A stretch of 64,000 nt of DNA from Geomicrobium sediminis (GTDB lineage Bacteria; Bacillota; Bacilli; Bacillales; Marinococcaceae). Made by a program: the position numbers and the translations under genes. How positions within the stretch are numbered: position 1 is the first letter of the stretch; every line of letters begins with the position of its first letter. Below are positions 8,700 through 17,257 of this stretch, one piece after another. Location: assembly GCF_016908595.1 (NCBI RefSeq), contig NZ_JAFBEC010000002.1, positions 372,001 to 436,000 of the forward strand. Reading direction: 5' to 3'. The notes beneath the pieces were generated by a model. It was not told the DNA's origin. It did not search any database and saw only the letters and a list, made by a program, of their open reading frames with translations.

Positions 8700-8740
8700 A
8701 AAAGCCCGTCAGTAGCGTCTAAGCTACTGGCGGGCTTTTT
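8700..8740. terminator. Bidirectional terminator ytfP / leuS
   Basis: A long hairpin with AAAAGCCCG/CGGGCTTTT outer and AGTAGC/GCTACT inner arms, and T-runs in both directions. It separates converging ytfP and leuS. Confidence 0.9.
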
Positions 8741-8742
8741 TA

Positions 8743-11160
8743 TTAATTCGCAACAACGTTAACGAGTTTTCCTGGTACGGCAATGATTTTGCGAATCGTT
8801 TTGCCTTCAATGTTGCTGGCGACTTTCTCATCAGCTAAGGCGCTTTCTTGCATCTCTTCTTTTGTCGCGTCTTTTGACATGACAAGCTTGGCACGTACTT
8901 TGCCATTTACTTGAACGACGACTTCTACTTCGTCTTGAACGAGGTAAGCAGGATCATGCACTGGCCAAGCTTCATACGAAATTGTGCCTGTGTGACCAAG
9001 TTTTTGCCATAGCTCTTCTGCTACGTGTGGAGCAATTGGCGAAAGCATCTTCACGAAACCTTCCATCGCAACTTTCGGTAACGTGTCTGCTTTGTATGCC
9101 GCATTAATCAACACCATCAACTGACTAATCCCCGTGTTAAATCGTAAGTTTTTAAAGTCATCACTCACTTTAGCAACAGTTTGGTGATAAATCGGTAAGA
9201 GTGAATGATCGCTCGCAGCATCATCAACAACTGTATCCACAAGCTTTCCTTCTTCAGTAACGAGTAAACGCCACACACGATCGAGGAATCTCCTTGATGC
9301 GTCTAGTCCATTTGTTGACCAAGCAATTGATGCATCCAATGGTCCCATGAACATTTCATACATACGAAGCGTATCCGCGCCATGTGTTTCAATGATCTCA
9401 TCTGGATTGACGACGTTGCCTTTTGATTTACTCATCTTCTCGTTGTTCTCACCAAGAATCATCCCTTGGTTGTACAAACGTTGGAACGGCTCTTTCGTCG
9501 GTACAACACCGATGTCGTAAAGAACTTTGTGCCAGAAACGAGCGTATAGCAAGTGAAGAACAGCATGTTCCGCACCACCGATGTAAATATCGACTGGAAG
9601 CCAAGTTTTCAACTTCTCAGGATCGGCCAGGGCTTCGTCATTGTCTGGGTCGATAAAACGTAAATAATACCAGCAGCTTCCTGCCCATTGTGGCATCGTA
9701 TTCGTTTCACGACGACCTTTCATTCCTGTTTTAGGATCGGTCACTTCAAGCCAGTCTTTTGCATTGGCAAGCGGTGATTCCCCTGTTCCTGATGGCTTAA
9801 ATTCATCCAAATCAGGAAGGGTTAATGGCAAGTCACTTTCATCAACTGGCGTCATCGTACCGTCTTCCCAATGAATCATTGGAATCGGTTCTCCCCAATA
9901 ACGTTGACGACTAAACAACCAATCACGCAAACGGTACGTCGTTTTCTTTTGACCATAGTCGTTTTTCTCAAGCCACTCAATGACCGTTTGAATCGCATCA
10001 TCTTTGTTCAAACCGTTAAGAAACTCTGAGTTGATGTGATCACCATCACCAACGTATGGCTCTTCATCAATATTGCCGCCACTCACAACTTCACGAATCG
10101 GTAAGTCGAACGTTTTAGCAAACTCATAGTCACGCTCGTCATGGGCAGGGACCGCCATTACCGCTCCAGTTCCATAACTAATGAGTACATAGTCGGCAAT
10201 CCAAACCGGGATTTGTTCGCCGTTGACAGGGTTCGTTGCATAAGCACCTGTAAATGCACCCGTCTTCTCTTTTGCAAGATCGGTACGTTCTAAGTCACTT
10301 TTCGTGCTTACTTTCTTGCGGTAGGCTTCCACAGATTCACGGGCATCGTCAGTCGTAATGAGGTCAACGAGGCGATGTTCTGGTGCAAGCACCATGTAAG
10401 TCGCACCAAAGAGTGTATCTGGACGCGTCGTAAATACTTCAACATTGTGCTCATCGATTTGGAAACGAACTTCAGCGCCAGCGGATTTGCCAATCCAATT
10501 GCGTTGCATATCTTTAATGCTTTCAGGCCAGTCCAACTCATCTAAATCGTCAAGTAGACGGTCGGCATATTCTGTAATCTTGAGCATCCATTGCTTCATT
10601 GGACGTCGTTCAACAGGGTGTCCACCACGTTCGCTAACACCGTCAATGACTTCTTCATTGGCAAGTACAGTTCCAAGTGCTGGGCACCAATTGACCGCTA
10701 CTTCATCAACGTAGGCTAATCCCTTTTTGTAAAGTTGAATAAAAATCCACTGTGTCCACTTATAATAATCTGGATCCGTTGTACTAATTTCACGATCCCA
10801 GTCATAAGAAAATCCAAGTTCTTGGATTTGACGCTTAAAGGTGTTGATGTTCTTTTGTGTAAAAGTATTCGGGTGTTGATTCGTATCTAATGCATATTGC
10901 TCTGCAGGTAAACCGAATGCATCCCAACCCATTGGGTGCAATACGTTATACCCTTGCATACGCTTCATTCGCGATAAAATATCTGTCGCTGTGTACCCTT
11001 CAGGGTGCCCAACGTGTAAACCCGCTCCTGACGGATAAGGGAACATATCTAGCGCATAGAATTTCTCACGTGAGTGGTCAGCTGTATCCACACGAAACGT
11101 TTTATTCGACTCCCAAAACGTTTGCCATTTTTTTTCAATCTCCTTATGTGAAAAGGCCAT
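8743..11160 (-). CDS. leuS: Leucyl-tRNA synthetase
   Basis: An 805-residue class I aminoacyl-tRNA synthetase. The HIGH motif appears as [16 protein letters not shown] (about residues 40-55), an editing CP1 domain occupies the central third, and [10 protein letters not shown] is the KMSKS loop near residue 578. It charges tRNA-Leu with leucine. The start at 11160 follows AAGGAGG with 8-base spacing; the reading frame opens slightly further upstream but the extra residues lack a ribosome site. It is expressed from its own promoter through a short leader that contains an intrinsic terminator, rather than the long T-box leader known for B. subtilis leuS. Confidence 0.97.
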   Translation of the reverse strand: MAFSHKEIEKKWQTFWESNKTFRVDTADHSREKFYALDMFPYPSGAGLHVGHPEGYTATDILSRMKRMQGYNVLHPMGWDAFGLPAEQYALDTNQHPNTFTQKNINTFKRQIQELGFSYDWDREISTTDPDYYKWTQWIFIQLYKKGLAYVDEVAVNWCPALGTVLANEEVIDGVSERGGHPVERRPMKQWMLKITEYADRLLDDLDELDWPESIKDMQRNWIGKSAGAEVRFQIDEHNVEVFTTRPDTLFGATYMVLAPEHRLVDLITTDDARESVEAYRKKVSTKSDLERTDLAKEKTGAFTGAYATNPVNGEQIPVWIADYVLISYGTGAVMAVPAHDERDYEFAKTFDLPIREVVSGGNIDEEPYVGDGDHINSEFLNGLNKDDAIQTVIEWLEKNDYGQKKTTYRLRDWLFSRQRYWGEPIPMIHWEDGTMTPVDESDLPLTLPDLDEFKPSGTGESPLANAKDWLEVTDPKTGMKGRRETNTMPQWAGSCWYYLRFIDPDNDEALADPEKLKTWLPVDIYIGGAEHAVLHLLYARFWHKVLYDIGVVPTKEPFQRLYNQGMILGENNEKMSKSKGNVVNPDEIIETHGADTLRMYEMFMGPLDASIAWSTNGLDASRRFLDRVWRLLVTEEGKLVDTVVDDAASDHSLLPIYHQTVAKVSDDFKNLRFNTGISQLMVLINAAYKADTLPKVAMEGFVKMLSPIAPHVAEELWQKLGHTGTISYEAWPVHDPAYLVQDEVEVVVQVNGKVRAKLVMSKDATKEEMQESALADEKVASNIEGKTIRKIIAVPGKLVNVVAN

Positions 11161-11202
11161 AAGGGGTGCCTCCTTTGTCAACAGTGAAGTATGTGTAATG
11201 TC

Positions 11203-11229
11203 TAAAAAAAAATCTCCTTATCGGAGACG
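11203..11229 (-). promoter_or_regulatory. Intrinsic terminator/attenuator in leuS leader
   Basis: On the minus strand TCTCC-GATAA-GGAGA is followed by nine T, only about 45 bases downstream of the predicted leuS transcription start and 43 bases before the leuS ATG. A 17-codon reading frame (ATG at 11255, stop at 11202) runs through the stem and the T-run, but it has no good ribosome site and only one leucine codon. Read-through must be regulated for leuS to be expressed. No T-box consensus was found. Confidence 0.6.
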
Positions 11230-11279
11230 TCATCGAAAAGTGCAAAACCATCCATAACGACGGATTTCTTGATATTGCC

Positions 11280-11308
11280 ATTGTAGGCTCGAAATCTGTC
11301 AATGTCAA
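11280..11308 (-). promoter_or_regulatory. Sigma-A promoter of leuS
   Basis: On the minus strand TTGACA (11308-11303) and TACAAT (11285-11280) are separated by 17 bases, a near-consensus promoter. Transcription should begin near 11273. Confidence 0.8.
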
Positions 11309-11432
11309 GGCTGTCAAGCATTTGCGAGCTTTCATTCTCCTGTCCTTTTGAGAAATTCTAGATTAAGAAGCATTTTCTATAAATTAAGCGTATACTAAAG
11401 AGACAAGACATTTAATGAAGGGAGTGAAGACC

Positions 11433-11561
11433 GTGGTAGCTGTCGAATCCATGGGCAAAGCGAAATCAAAGAAACAAGCCCGTCGCAAAAAACTAACCGG
11501 TAAGCTCAAACAATCAATTCGGGATTATTTACGAAGACATCCTGTGCCACGCTATGAATAA
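11433..11561 (+). CDS. Small basic protein, 42 residues, function unknown
   Basis: A short gene with a GTG start preceded by AAGGGAG at suitable distance. The product is strongly basic in its middle (GKAKSKKQARRKK) and ends RRHPVPRYE, soluble and without a membrane segment. A TATACT box near 11391 could be its -10 element. It is divergent from leuS and runs directly into a long terminator hairpin at 11564, which supports it being a real transcription unit. No family was recognised. Confidence 0.6.
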   Translation: MVAVESMGKAKSKKQARRKKLTGKLKQSIRDYLRRHPVPRYE

Positions 11562-11563
11562 GG

Positions 11564-11604
11564 AAAGCTGCCTCTTCACTTTACGATTGAAGAGGCAGCT
11601 TTTT
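11564..11604. terminator. Bidirectional terminator small ORF / MFS gene
   Basis: Perfect 15-base arms (AAAGCTGCCTCTTCA and its complement) around a 9-base loop. The right half forms the last codons and stop of the MFS gene on the minus strand. Confidence 0.9.
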
Positions 11605-12762
11605 ATTTGATTTACGTAACGGCCGATCATACATTGCAAATGAAATAATTGCAATGATGAAGAGACTTAGAATAACAAAGAACATCGTATGCATGTCGTA
11701 GTGATCAACAATCATCCCACCAAGAAGTGGTCCAATCATTCTCCCCCCAGTAGCGACACTGTTTACAATACCTTGATAAAACCCTTCACTTCCTTTTGGC
11801 GCCATTTTGTTCGCAATCGTCGGAACTGCAGGCCAGACGAATAACTCACCGAACGTCAAAATAATCATGGCAAGTAAAAACACAGTAAACACTTCTGCTT
11901 GTGTTAATACGAGAAATGCCCCTGCAAATATAATCGCTCCCGTAATAAGCTGTGCTTTTAGCGTTGTCACCCATTTGCGAACAACAATCGCCATAACTGG
12001 TTGCATGATAACAATAAGCAAACCATTTAACGTCCAAAGCAAGCTGTAGTAATAGAGATCAATGTTCAAACTTTGCATATGTACAGAAATGTTCGACAAC
12101 CATTGAACGTAAGCGACCCAGCAGATTAGAAACCCGACAGACAAAATCGCAAGGGCTGACATGTTCTGTTGTTTGAAGTTTTTGCTCTTTTGCACTTGTG
12201 CACTCGATGTTGATCGTTCTTGAATCCCTCGATATGCAATGACTGCAAACAAAAACAACAACAAATACGTGATGCTGTTGGCAACAAAAATCATTTCAAT
12301 ATGAAATGCTGCGACAATTCCAGCTAACGCTGTACCTGCTGAAACCCCGACATTTTGCGCAACGTACATCGCATTAAATGGCCGTCTGCCTCCTTCAGGC
12401 CAAAGAGAACCTGCAAGAGAATAAAATACCGGCACGATCATGCCGTGACCGAGTCCGATCCCAGTCAGAAATGCCATATATTGATAATATTCATGATTAA
12501 AAGCAAGTAATATTGCAAAGCCAAGTGCAAATGTCATTCCGATGACGAGCGTTTTATACCCACCAATTACATCAAACAACCGTCCACCAACAATGTTTCC
12601 GATGACCCCTGCCCCCGCATACATCATCAGCACAACACCTGCTGCAGATAGCGGCTCTCCTAGTTGTTCATGAATGTAAATCGTATTTAATGGCCATAAA
12701 AACGATGAAGCAATGACATTCGTACTCATTCCGATAATTAATAGCCAAATGATTTTCGGCAT
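11581..12762 (-). CDS. yttB: MFS transporter (YttB-like)
   Basis: A 393-residue major facilitator superfamily protein with 12 predicted membrane segments. It contains the motif-A-like loop GGRLFDVIGGYKTLVIG after helix 2. Substrate is unknown; B. subtilis YttB at the same position next to leuS is an uncharacterised putative exporter. Its final codons are embedded in a terminator hairpin. Upstream on the minus strand TTGCCA and TACACT with an 18-base spacer (12821-12792) could be its promoter. Confidence 0.75.
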   Translation of the reverse strand: MPKIIWLLIIGMSTNVIASSFLWPLNTIYIHEQLGEPLSAAGVVLMMYAGAGVIGNIVGGRLFDVIGGYKTLVIGMTFALGFAILLAFNHEYYQYMAFLTGIGLGHGMIVPVFYSLAGSLWPEGGRRPFNAMYVAQNVGVSAGTALAGIVAAFHIEMIFVANSITYLLLFLFAVIAYRGIQERSTSSAQVQKSKNFKQQNMSALAILSVGFLICWVAYVQWLSNISVHMQSLNIDLYYYSLLWTLNGLLIVIMQPVMAIVVRKWVTTLKAQLITGAIIFAGAFLVLTQAEVFTVFLLAMIILTFGELFVWPAVPTIANKMAPKGSEGFYQGIVNSVATGGRMIGPLLGGMIVDHYDMHTMFFVILSLFIIAIISFAMYDRPLRKSNKKLPLQS

Positions 12763-12867
12763 ATCCCCACCTACCTTTAGTACCGACCATCAGTGTACAA
12801 TGAATGCTAGGAAATTGGCAATTCAGTCGTGGTACACTATTTCTACAACGAAGAGAGGAGAATTTCA

Positions 12868-13449
12868 TTGTCTCTACCACAAATACTGCCCTTTACAAAA
12901 CGATTAATGAGCGATAGCCTCTCGATTGGCGACACAGCCATTGATGCGACCGCTGGCAACGGTCATGATACGTTATTTCTCGCCTCCCTCGTAGGAGAGA
13001 AAGGCAAAGTCTATAGTTTTGATATACAAGAAACTGCCATTATAAATACACGTGAACGATTGGAAAAAGAACAAATCACAGATCGTGTCACATTGATTCA
13101 CGATAGCCATGACAAGATCGAACAGTATTGCAAAGACGATCGACCAAAGGCTGCAATTTTTAACTTAGGTTACTTACCCGGAAGCAATAAAGAAGTAACG
13201 ACGACTGGCAAAACGACAGTGAAGGCAATTCAACAACTGTTAACGATAATGCCAGTGAAAGGAACGATTGTCCTCGTCGTCTACCATGGACATGAAGAAG
13301 GCAAACAAGAAAAGGACCAGCTTCTTGCTTATATTCGAAACCTCTCTCATGAACACGTACTCGTTGCTAAATATGAATTTATGAACCATAAAAACGATGC
13401 ACCGTTTATCGTCGCTTTAGAAAAACGTCGGGAAGGTGATTTCCTATGA
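12868..13449 (+). CDS. ytqB: Class I SAM-dependent methyltransferase YtqB
   Basis: A 193-residue protein with the SAM-binding motif DATAGNGHDTLFLA (about residues 28-41), an acidic ribose-binding end of beta-2 (VYSFDIQ) and the family block NLGYLPG. The YtqB family is a small rRNA-methyltransferase-like group that has been proposed to act on RNA; a methyl acceptor is not known from sequence. The TTG at 12868 is chosen because GGAG lies 7 bases ahead and the resulting N-terminus LPQILPFTKRLM matches the family; the frame opens upstream at 12829 without a ribosome site. Its stop overlaps the next start (ATGA). Confidence 0.8.
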   Translation: MSLPQILPFTKRLMSDSLSIGDTAIDATAGNGHDTLFLASLVGEKGKVYSFDIQETAIINTRERLEKEQITDRVTLIHDSHDKIEQYCKDDRPKAAIFNLGYLPGSNKEVTTTGKTTVKAIQQLLTIMPVKGTIVLVVYHGHEEGKQEKDQLLAYIRNLSHEHVLVAKYEFMNHKNDAPFIVALEKRREGDFL

Positions 13450-14543
13450 GTAAGTACGTCGTTATTGGCGCTGGAATTCTAGGTGCAAGTACTGCTTATC
13501 ACCTTGCAAAAGCTGGACATGACGTCACGATTGTTGATCGTTTTGACGCAGGACAAGCAACCGATGCCGCTGCTGGTATTGTGTCTCCATGGCTTTCGCA
13601 ACGCCGTAACAAAGATTGGTATTACCTCGTACAAAATGGCGCTCGCTATTATCCGACCTATATTAACGAACTTCATGAACTCGGAGAATCTACGACTGGG
13701 TACGATCAAGTCGGAACACTTGCCCTTCATAAAGATGAGCGCTCACTTACTAAAATGTACGACCTCGTCCTAAAAAAGAAGGAACTCGCTCCTGAAATTG
13801 GGGAGTTAACACCGATTACGACTGCAGAAGCGATTCAAGACTATTTCCCTTACCTCTCAAATTACGATTACGCCCTTCACGTTAGTGGCGGTGCTAAAGT
13901 AGACGGTCGCGCTTTACGAAACGCTACGCTCAAAGCTGCGGAAAAACTCGGAGCAACTTGTTTGTTCAAGGAAGCTACGTTTTCAGACAAACTATACGTG
14001 GGCAAAGAGGCAATGAGCTATGACACACTCATCGTCACGACGGGAGCATGGGGAAATGAATGGGCGAACGCATTTGGTATTCAACCACTCGTCACCCACC
14101 AAAAAGCGCAAATCATCCATCTCAAAGCAAAGGAACCATTCAAGCAAAAACCTCCAGTCATCATGCCACCTGGCACGCAGTACTTCGTACCAAACCTTGA
14201 CGGTACCGTTGTAATTGGCTCCACTCATGAAGATACGAACAAATTTCATCCGTATCCGACTGCTCACGGTGTTTCTTCAATTCTTGATCAAGCCTTCTCA
14301 CATGGGGAGGCGTTGAAGTCATTCACTGTCGAAGATGTTCGTGTCGGTTTCCGACCGTTCACAGCCAATTTCCTTCCATCTTTCGGCTATTTACCAAACG
14401 TTGATCACGTATTGTTCGCTAACGGATTAGGCGCAAGCGGATTAACCGTCGGACCGTATTTAGGAAGTGTGCTGTCAGAAATGGCACAGGGGAATGCGCT
14501 TGATTTTGATGTAAACAGTTATCAACTTGCGGACCACGACTAA
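13446..14543 (+). CDS. FAD-dependent D-amino-acid/glycine oxidase-like oxidoreductase
   Basis: A 365-residue DAO-family flavoprotein with the N-terminal FAD motif VIGAGILGASTAYHLAKAGH, the DAAAGIVSPW block next to it and the C-terminal GLGASGLTVGPYLG. Such proteins oxidise the amine carbon of small amino acids or N-methyl amino acids. The substrate cannot be read from the sequence. It overlaps ytqB by 4 bases and is probably co-translated. Confidence 0.75.
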   Translation: MSKYVVIGAGILGASTAYHLAKAGHDVTIVDRFDAGQATDAAAGIVSPWLSQRRNKDWYYLVQNGARYYPTYINELHELGESTTGYDQVGTLALHKDERSLTKMYDLVLKKKELAPEIGELTPITTAEAIQDYFPYLSNYDYALHVSGGAKVDGRALRNATLKAAEKLGATCLFKEATFSDKLYVGKEAMSYDTLIVTTGAWGNEWANAFGIQPLVTHQKAQIIHLKAKEPFKQKPPVIMPPGTQYFVPNLDGTVVIGSTHEDTNKFHPYPTAHGVSSILDQAFSHGEALKSFTVEDVRVGFRPFTANFLPSFGYLPNVDHVLFANGLGASGLTVGPYLGSVLSEMAQGNALDFDVNSYQLADHD

Positions 14544-15155
14544 TTACAACCAAACGTCTTTCCCGTGACACGGTGAAACGACAGTGGGTGAAATGACTTG
14601 AAGCACGTCTTTGCCACTTCGCTTTGCAAGATCCATATCAGCTGTAAATGCAGGTACTGGGTCTTGAAGCTCTCCCTTTTTACTAGTAAAGAGATCCCCT
14701 GCAATGAGAACACCTTCCGCTTCATGATAAAAACACGTGTGCCCTGGAGAATGACCCGGTGTATAGAATGCCCGTAAACCTTTTTCTAGCAAACCTTCAT
14801 CATCCAGTGGTTTAACCTCTTCAATTGCAATCGGCTTTTGTGCTTTTTTTCTGTTGGGGTATGACTTCTCTCCAAAGATGTACGGCAACTCTCTCTCATC
14901 CACCATGACGGGTATTGCACCCTCTCTTGATAATGCCTTCACCCCACCAATATGATCTGGGTGACCGTGGGTAAGTACTATTTCTGTTAATTCTCCGATA
15001 TATCCAATTTGTTTCGTGATCGCGCGCGAAAATATTCCAAGCCCTGAATCAATGAGAAGAACTCCTTGATCATGTTTAACTATCCAAACGCTTACTTTAA
15101 TTCCGATAAAAAACTCTAACTTCATGACCGATGGTGAAAGTTGGATCTGTTTCAT
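14544..15155 (-). CDS. Metallo-beta-lactamase-fold hydrolase
   Basis: A 203-residue metallo-hydrolase with the zinc-binding motif THGHPDHIGG (about residues 61-70), a later GHSPGHTCF and the terminal histidine region SPCHGKD. These are the glyoxalase II/lactonase-like signatures. The substrate is unknown. Its ATG overlaps the stop of the TetR gene (ATGA) and it has a GAGGGGGAAGG site, so it is the target or partner of the regulator. Confidence 0.8.
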   Translation of the reverse strand: MKQIQLSPSVMKLEFFIGIKVSVWIVKHDQGVLLIDSGLGIFSRAITKQIGYIGELTEIVLTHGHPDHIGGVKALSREGAIPVMVDERELPYIFGEKSYPNRKKAQKPIAIEEVKPLDDEGLLEKGLRAFYTPGHSPGHTCFYHEAEGVLIAGDLFTSKKGELQDPVPAFTADMDLAKRSGKDVLQVISPTVVSPCHGKDVWL

Positions 15156-15700
15156 GTACCTTCCCCCTCACATAATCGTCTAACGCTATGTCTAAGCAAT
15201 GGTCGCAGACGCTCTAGCAACTCCCCAACTGTTTCTTCACTTGTCACATACGTCATAATCATTCCATGTAGTTGATAAAAAACCATACGGGCAACGTCCA
15301 TTGAACATGCATGATCTTTCTCTGCTGGAATTTTCTCTTTTAATTCAGTAAATAACGTTAAGCGCCATTCATTTAACTCATGATTTGCCCCCTCATCTAC
15401 ACGTTGTGCTTCTGTCGTCATGACCAATGGATACAAATTGCGATGAGTCAATCCGAATGTTACAAAACGCTCTGCTAATTCATAAAGATCATTTGCTTCA
15501 ACTAAAGATGCATGTAACGTAGCGAGCGGCTTTTCAGCAATTGCTTCTAATAGCGCATGTTTATCCTTAAAGTAGACGTAAATGCTCGTATGTGAGCACT
15601 TCGCACGGCTTGCAACTTCTCGTACTGACACGTGATTAAACCCCTTTTGTACAAAAAGTTGCTCTGCTGCTTTCATAATTCGTTGTTTAGCTTTATCCAT
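15152..15700 (-). CDS. TetR-family transcriptional regulator
   Basis: A 182-residue protein with a TetR-type helix-turn-helix at the N-terminus (VSVREVASRAKCSHTSIYVY, about residues 22-42) and a ligand-binding helical remainder. The start at 15700 follows AGGTGG with 6-base spacing; a longer frame up to 15721 would lie inside the operator. It is first in a two-gene operon with a metallo-hydrolase and probably represses it and itself through the palindrome just upstream. Confidence 0.85.
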   Translation of the reverse strand: MDKAKQRIMKAAEQLFVQKGFNHVSVREVASRAKCSHTSIYVYFKDKHALLEAIAEKPLATLHASLVEANDLYELAERFVTFGLTHRNLYPLVMTTEAQRVDEGANHELNEWRLTLFTELKEKIPAEKDHACSMDVARMVFYQLHGMIMTYVTSEETVGELLERLRPLLRHSVRRLCEGEGT

Positions 15701-15714
15701 TCTACTCCACCTCA

Positions 15715-15741
15715 TAACCATTGGTTACTAACCGATGGTTA
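15715..15741. promoter_or_regulatory. Palindromic operator of the TetR gene
   Basis: Two 13-base halves, TAACCATTGGTTA and TAACCGATGGTTA, are separated by one base and form a 27-base inverted repeat with one mismatch; the first half is itself a perfect palindrome. It lies between the likely minus-strand promoter (TTGCTT and TATGAT, spacer 17) and the TetR ribosome site. Confidence 0.7.
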
Positions 15742-15760
15742 TATCATATAAAAAGCTCAC

Positions 15761-15788
15761 AAAAAAAGCAACTCCTTTATGGAGTTGC
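15761..15788 (-). terminator. Terminator of the formate dehydrogenase operon
   Basis: On the minus strand GCAACTCC and GGAGTTGC with a 5-base loop are followed by seven T. The first arm contains the final codons and stop of fdhD. Confidence 0.85.
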
Positions 15789-16592
15789 TCCCGATTTATC
15801 TTCGTAGATCCGTTCAGCACAACTGTACACATTCATCGATTGTTTTCTTATAAAGCCAACCATCGTAATTTGCTGTTCTTTTGCAATTTGAATTGCCCTG
15901 TCTGTCGGGGCTGATTTCGATAAGATCACTTCACTGCCAATTTTCGCTGCTTTAAGCACGATTTCAGAGGATAGTCTTCCACTAAAAACGAGCACTTTAT
16001 CTTCCAATGAAATCTTATTTCGTAAACAGTGCCCATAGATTTTATCTAACGCATTGTGTCTGCCAATATCTACACGCATTACGACGATTCCGTCTTTCGT
16101 AGCAAGCGCTGCATTATGAACGCCACCTGTATCTCTAAAAACACTCGAATGTTCTTGTAATTCGTTCATCAATTGAAAACATTGCCTTTGACTGATGATT
16201 ACATTTCGACTCGTCATGACTTTTGTTGTTTTCGCGTCACTTGCAAAGATCAATGCTTGACGGCTCATCCCACAACATGATGTAAGATAACGTTTCATCT
16301 GCATCTGTTGAGACAGTGGGTGAAGCGCACGCGTCAACCGCACGTGAACAAATCCGTCTTTAGCATCCCACCGAATTGATTCAATGTCTTGTATTCGATT
16401 CACAATTCCTTCTGATACGAGATAACCGATCACCATGTCCTTCACATATTGAGGTGAACTTACAATCGTAAGCAGTTCTTCACCATTCACTTTAATCGTC
16501 ACAGGTCGTTCAACGACAATGTGGTCTTGAACTGTTTCAACATTTGAGAGAGTATAGCGGACAATCTCATACTTTACACGTTCTTCGTCCAT
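15777..16592 (-). CDS. fdhD: Formate dehydrogenase accessory sulfurtransferase FdhD
   Basis: A 271-residue protein that transfers sulfur from a cysteine desulfurase to the molybdenum centre of formate dehydrogenase. The essential cysteine pair is visible in SCCGMS (near residue 105), and VDIGRHNALDKIYG and VFSGRLSSEIV are further FdhD blocks. The ATG at 16592 has a better placed AAGGA site than the ATG at 16601. It is the last gene of the operon after formate dehydrogenase and the DUF1641 gene. Confidence 0.9.
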   Translation of the reverse strand: MDEERVKYEIVRYTLSNVETVQDHIVVERPVTIKVNGEELLTIVSSPQYVKDMVIGYLVSEGIVNRIQDIESIRWDAKDGFVHVRLTRALHPLSQQMQMKRYLTSCCGMSRQALIFASDAKTTKVMTSRNVIISQRQCFQLMNELQEHSSVFRDTGGVHNAALATKDGIVVMRVDIGRHNALDKIYGHCLRNKISLEDKVLVFSGRLSSEIVLKAAKIGSEVILSKSAPTDRAIQIAKEQQITMVGFIRKQSMNVYSCAERIYEDKSGATP

Positions 16593-16603
16593 ACGTGTCA
16601 TCC

Positions 16604-17257
16604 TTACTTCTTCTTAATGAGTAGTGGAACGAGTAATACGAGTGCTCCAGTTAGAAATCCAAACAATCTAGGAGCATAAACCCGAGCCGGCTTCGTGTTG
16701 GATGTTGATCCTCGTTTTTGAGTTCCCATTTCCTTTTCGGGATGCTCAAGTCGTTCCAATTGAGGTTCGATCTTCTCTTCTTGGGCCTCATCAACACCAA
16801 AGCCCTTCACGAATTTCATCAAAACATTCATTCCTTCAATCACTTCTTTGTCATTTAAGGAACGAATAAGGCCACCGATGCCCACAGGTTGATCGCTATG
16901 ATCATACTCTGAAGCCAGCTTAATTCCATGATTTAACTTTAATACAATCGGTTCTAACTCATTCATATTTACAGTGCCTAATAACTCGAATATAAGCAGT
17001 GCGTTTTTAATAGACTGTGTCGTTTCTTTCGAATCCATGGCAGTTACAATCCGATGCAAAACATGCTCACTTTGACCGAGAGCACCATGGGCTAAATTCA
17101 ACACTTCACGATCTCGCAGTTGATGAATGAGGGTGAATACATCTTCAATCGAATCTTTATGTTCAACAAGTAGCGACTCGAACTCCTTTACTTGTTGTTC
17201 ATGAAGCTTCTTTGGATCTATTTCCATTTCACGAATGATCGTCGTTGCTTTTGCCAC
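16604..17257 (-). CDS. DUF1641 protein (YrhD/YjgD family) with C-terminal membrane tail
   Basis: A 217-residue helical DUF1641 protein. The family always accompanies this type of formate dehydrogenase in Bacillus and is probably a subunit or assembly factor. The conserved helices span about residues 40-150 (for example GIGGLIRSLNDKEVIEGMNVLMKF). After a polar linker, residues 197-213 form a hydrophobic segment (FGFLTGALVLLVPLLI) followed by KKK, which looks like a tail anchor and may bring the enzyme to the membrane (inference). The GTG start overlaps the formate dehydrogenase stop as TAGTG with GGAGGGG ahead. Confidence 0.8.
   Translation of the reverse strand: MAKATTIIREMEIDPKKLHEQQVKEFESLLVEHKDSIEDVFTLIHQLRDREVLNLAHGALGQSEHVLHRIVTAMDSKETTQSIKNALLIFELLGTVNMNELEPIVLKLNHGIKLASEYDHSDQPVGIGGLIRSLNDKEVIEGMNVLMKFVKGFGVDEAQEEKIEPQLERLEHPEKEMGTQKRGSTSNTKPARVYAPRLFGFLTGALVLLVPLLIKKK

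Noticed and set aside
11144-11335. 63-codon frame on the minus strand over the leuS leader
   Set aside because: It spans the leuS promoter and terminator, has no ribosome site and its codons show no protein-like pattern.
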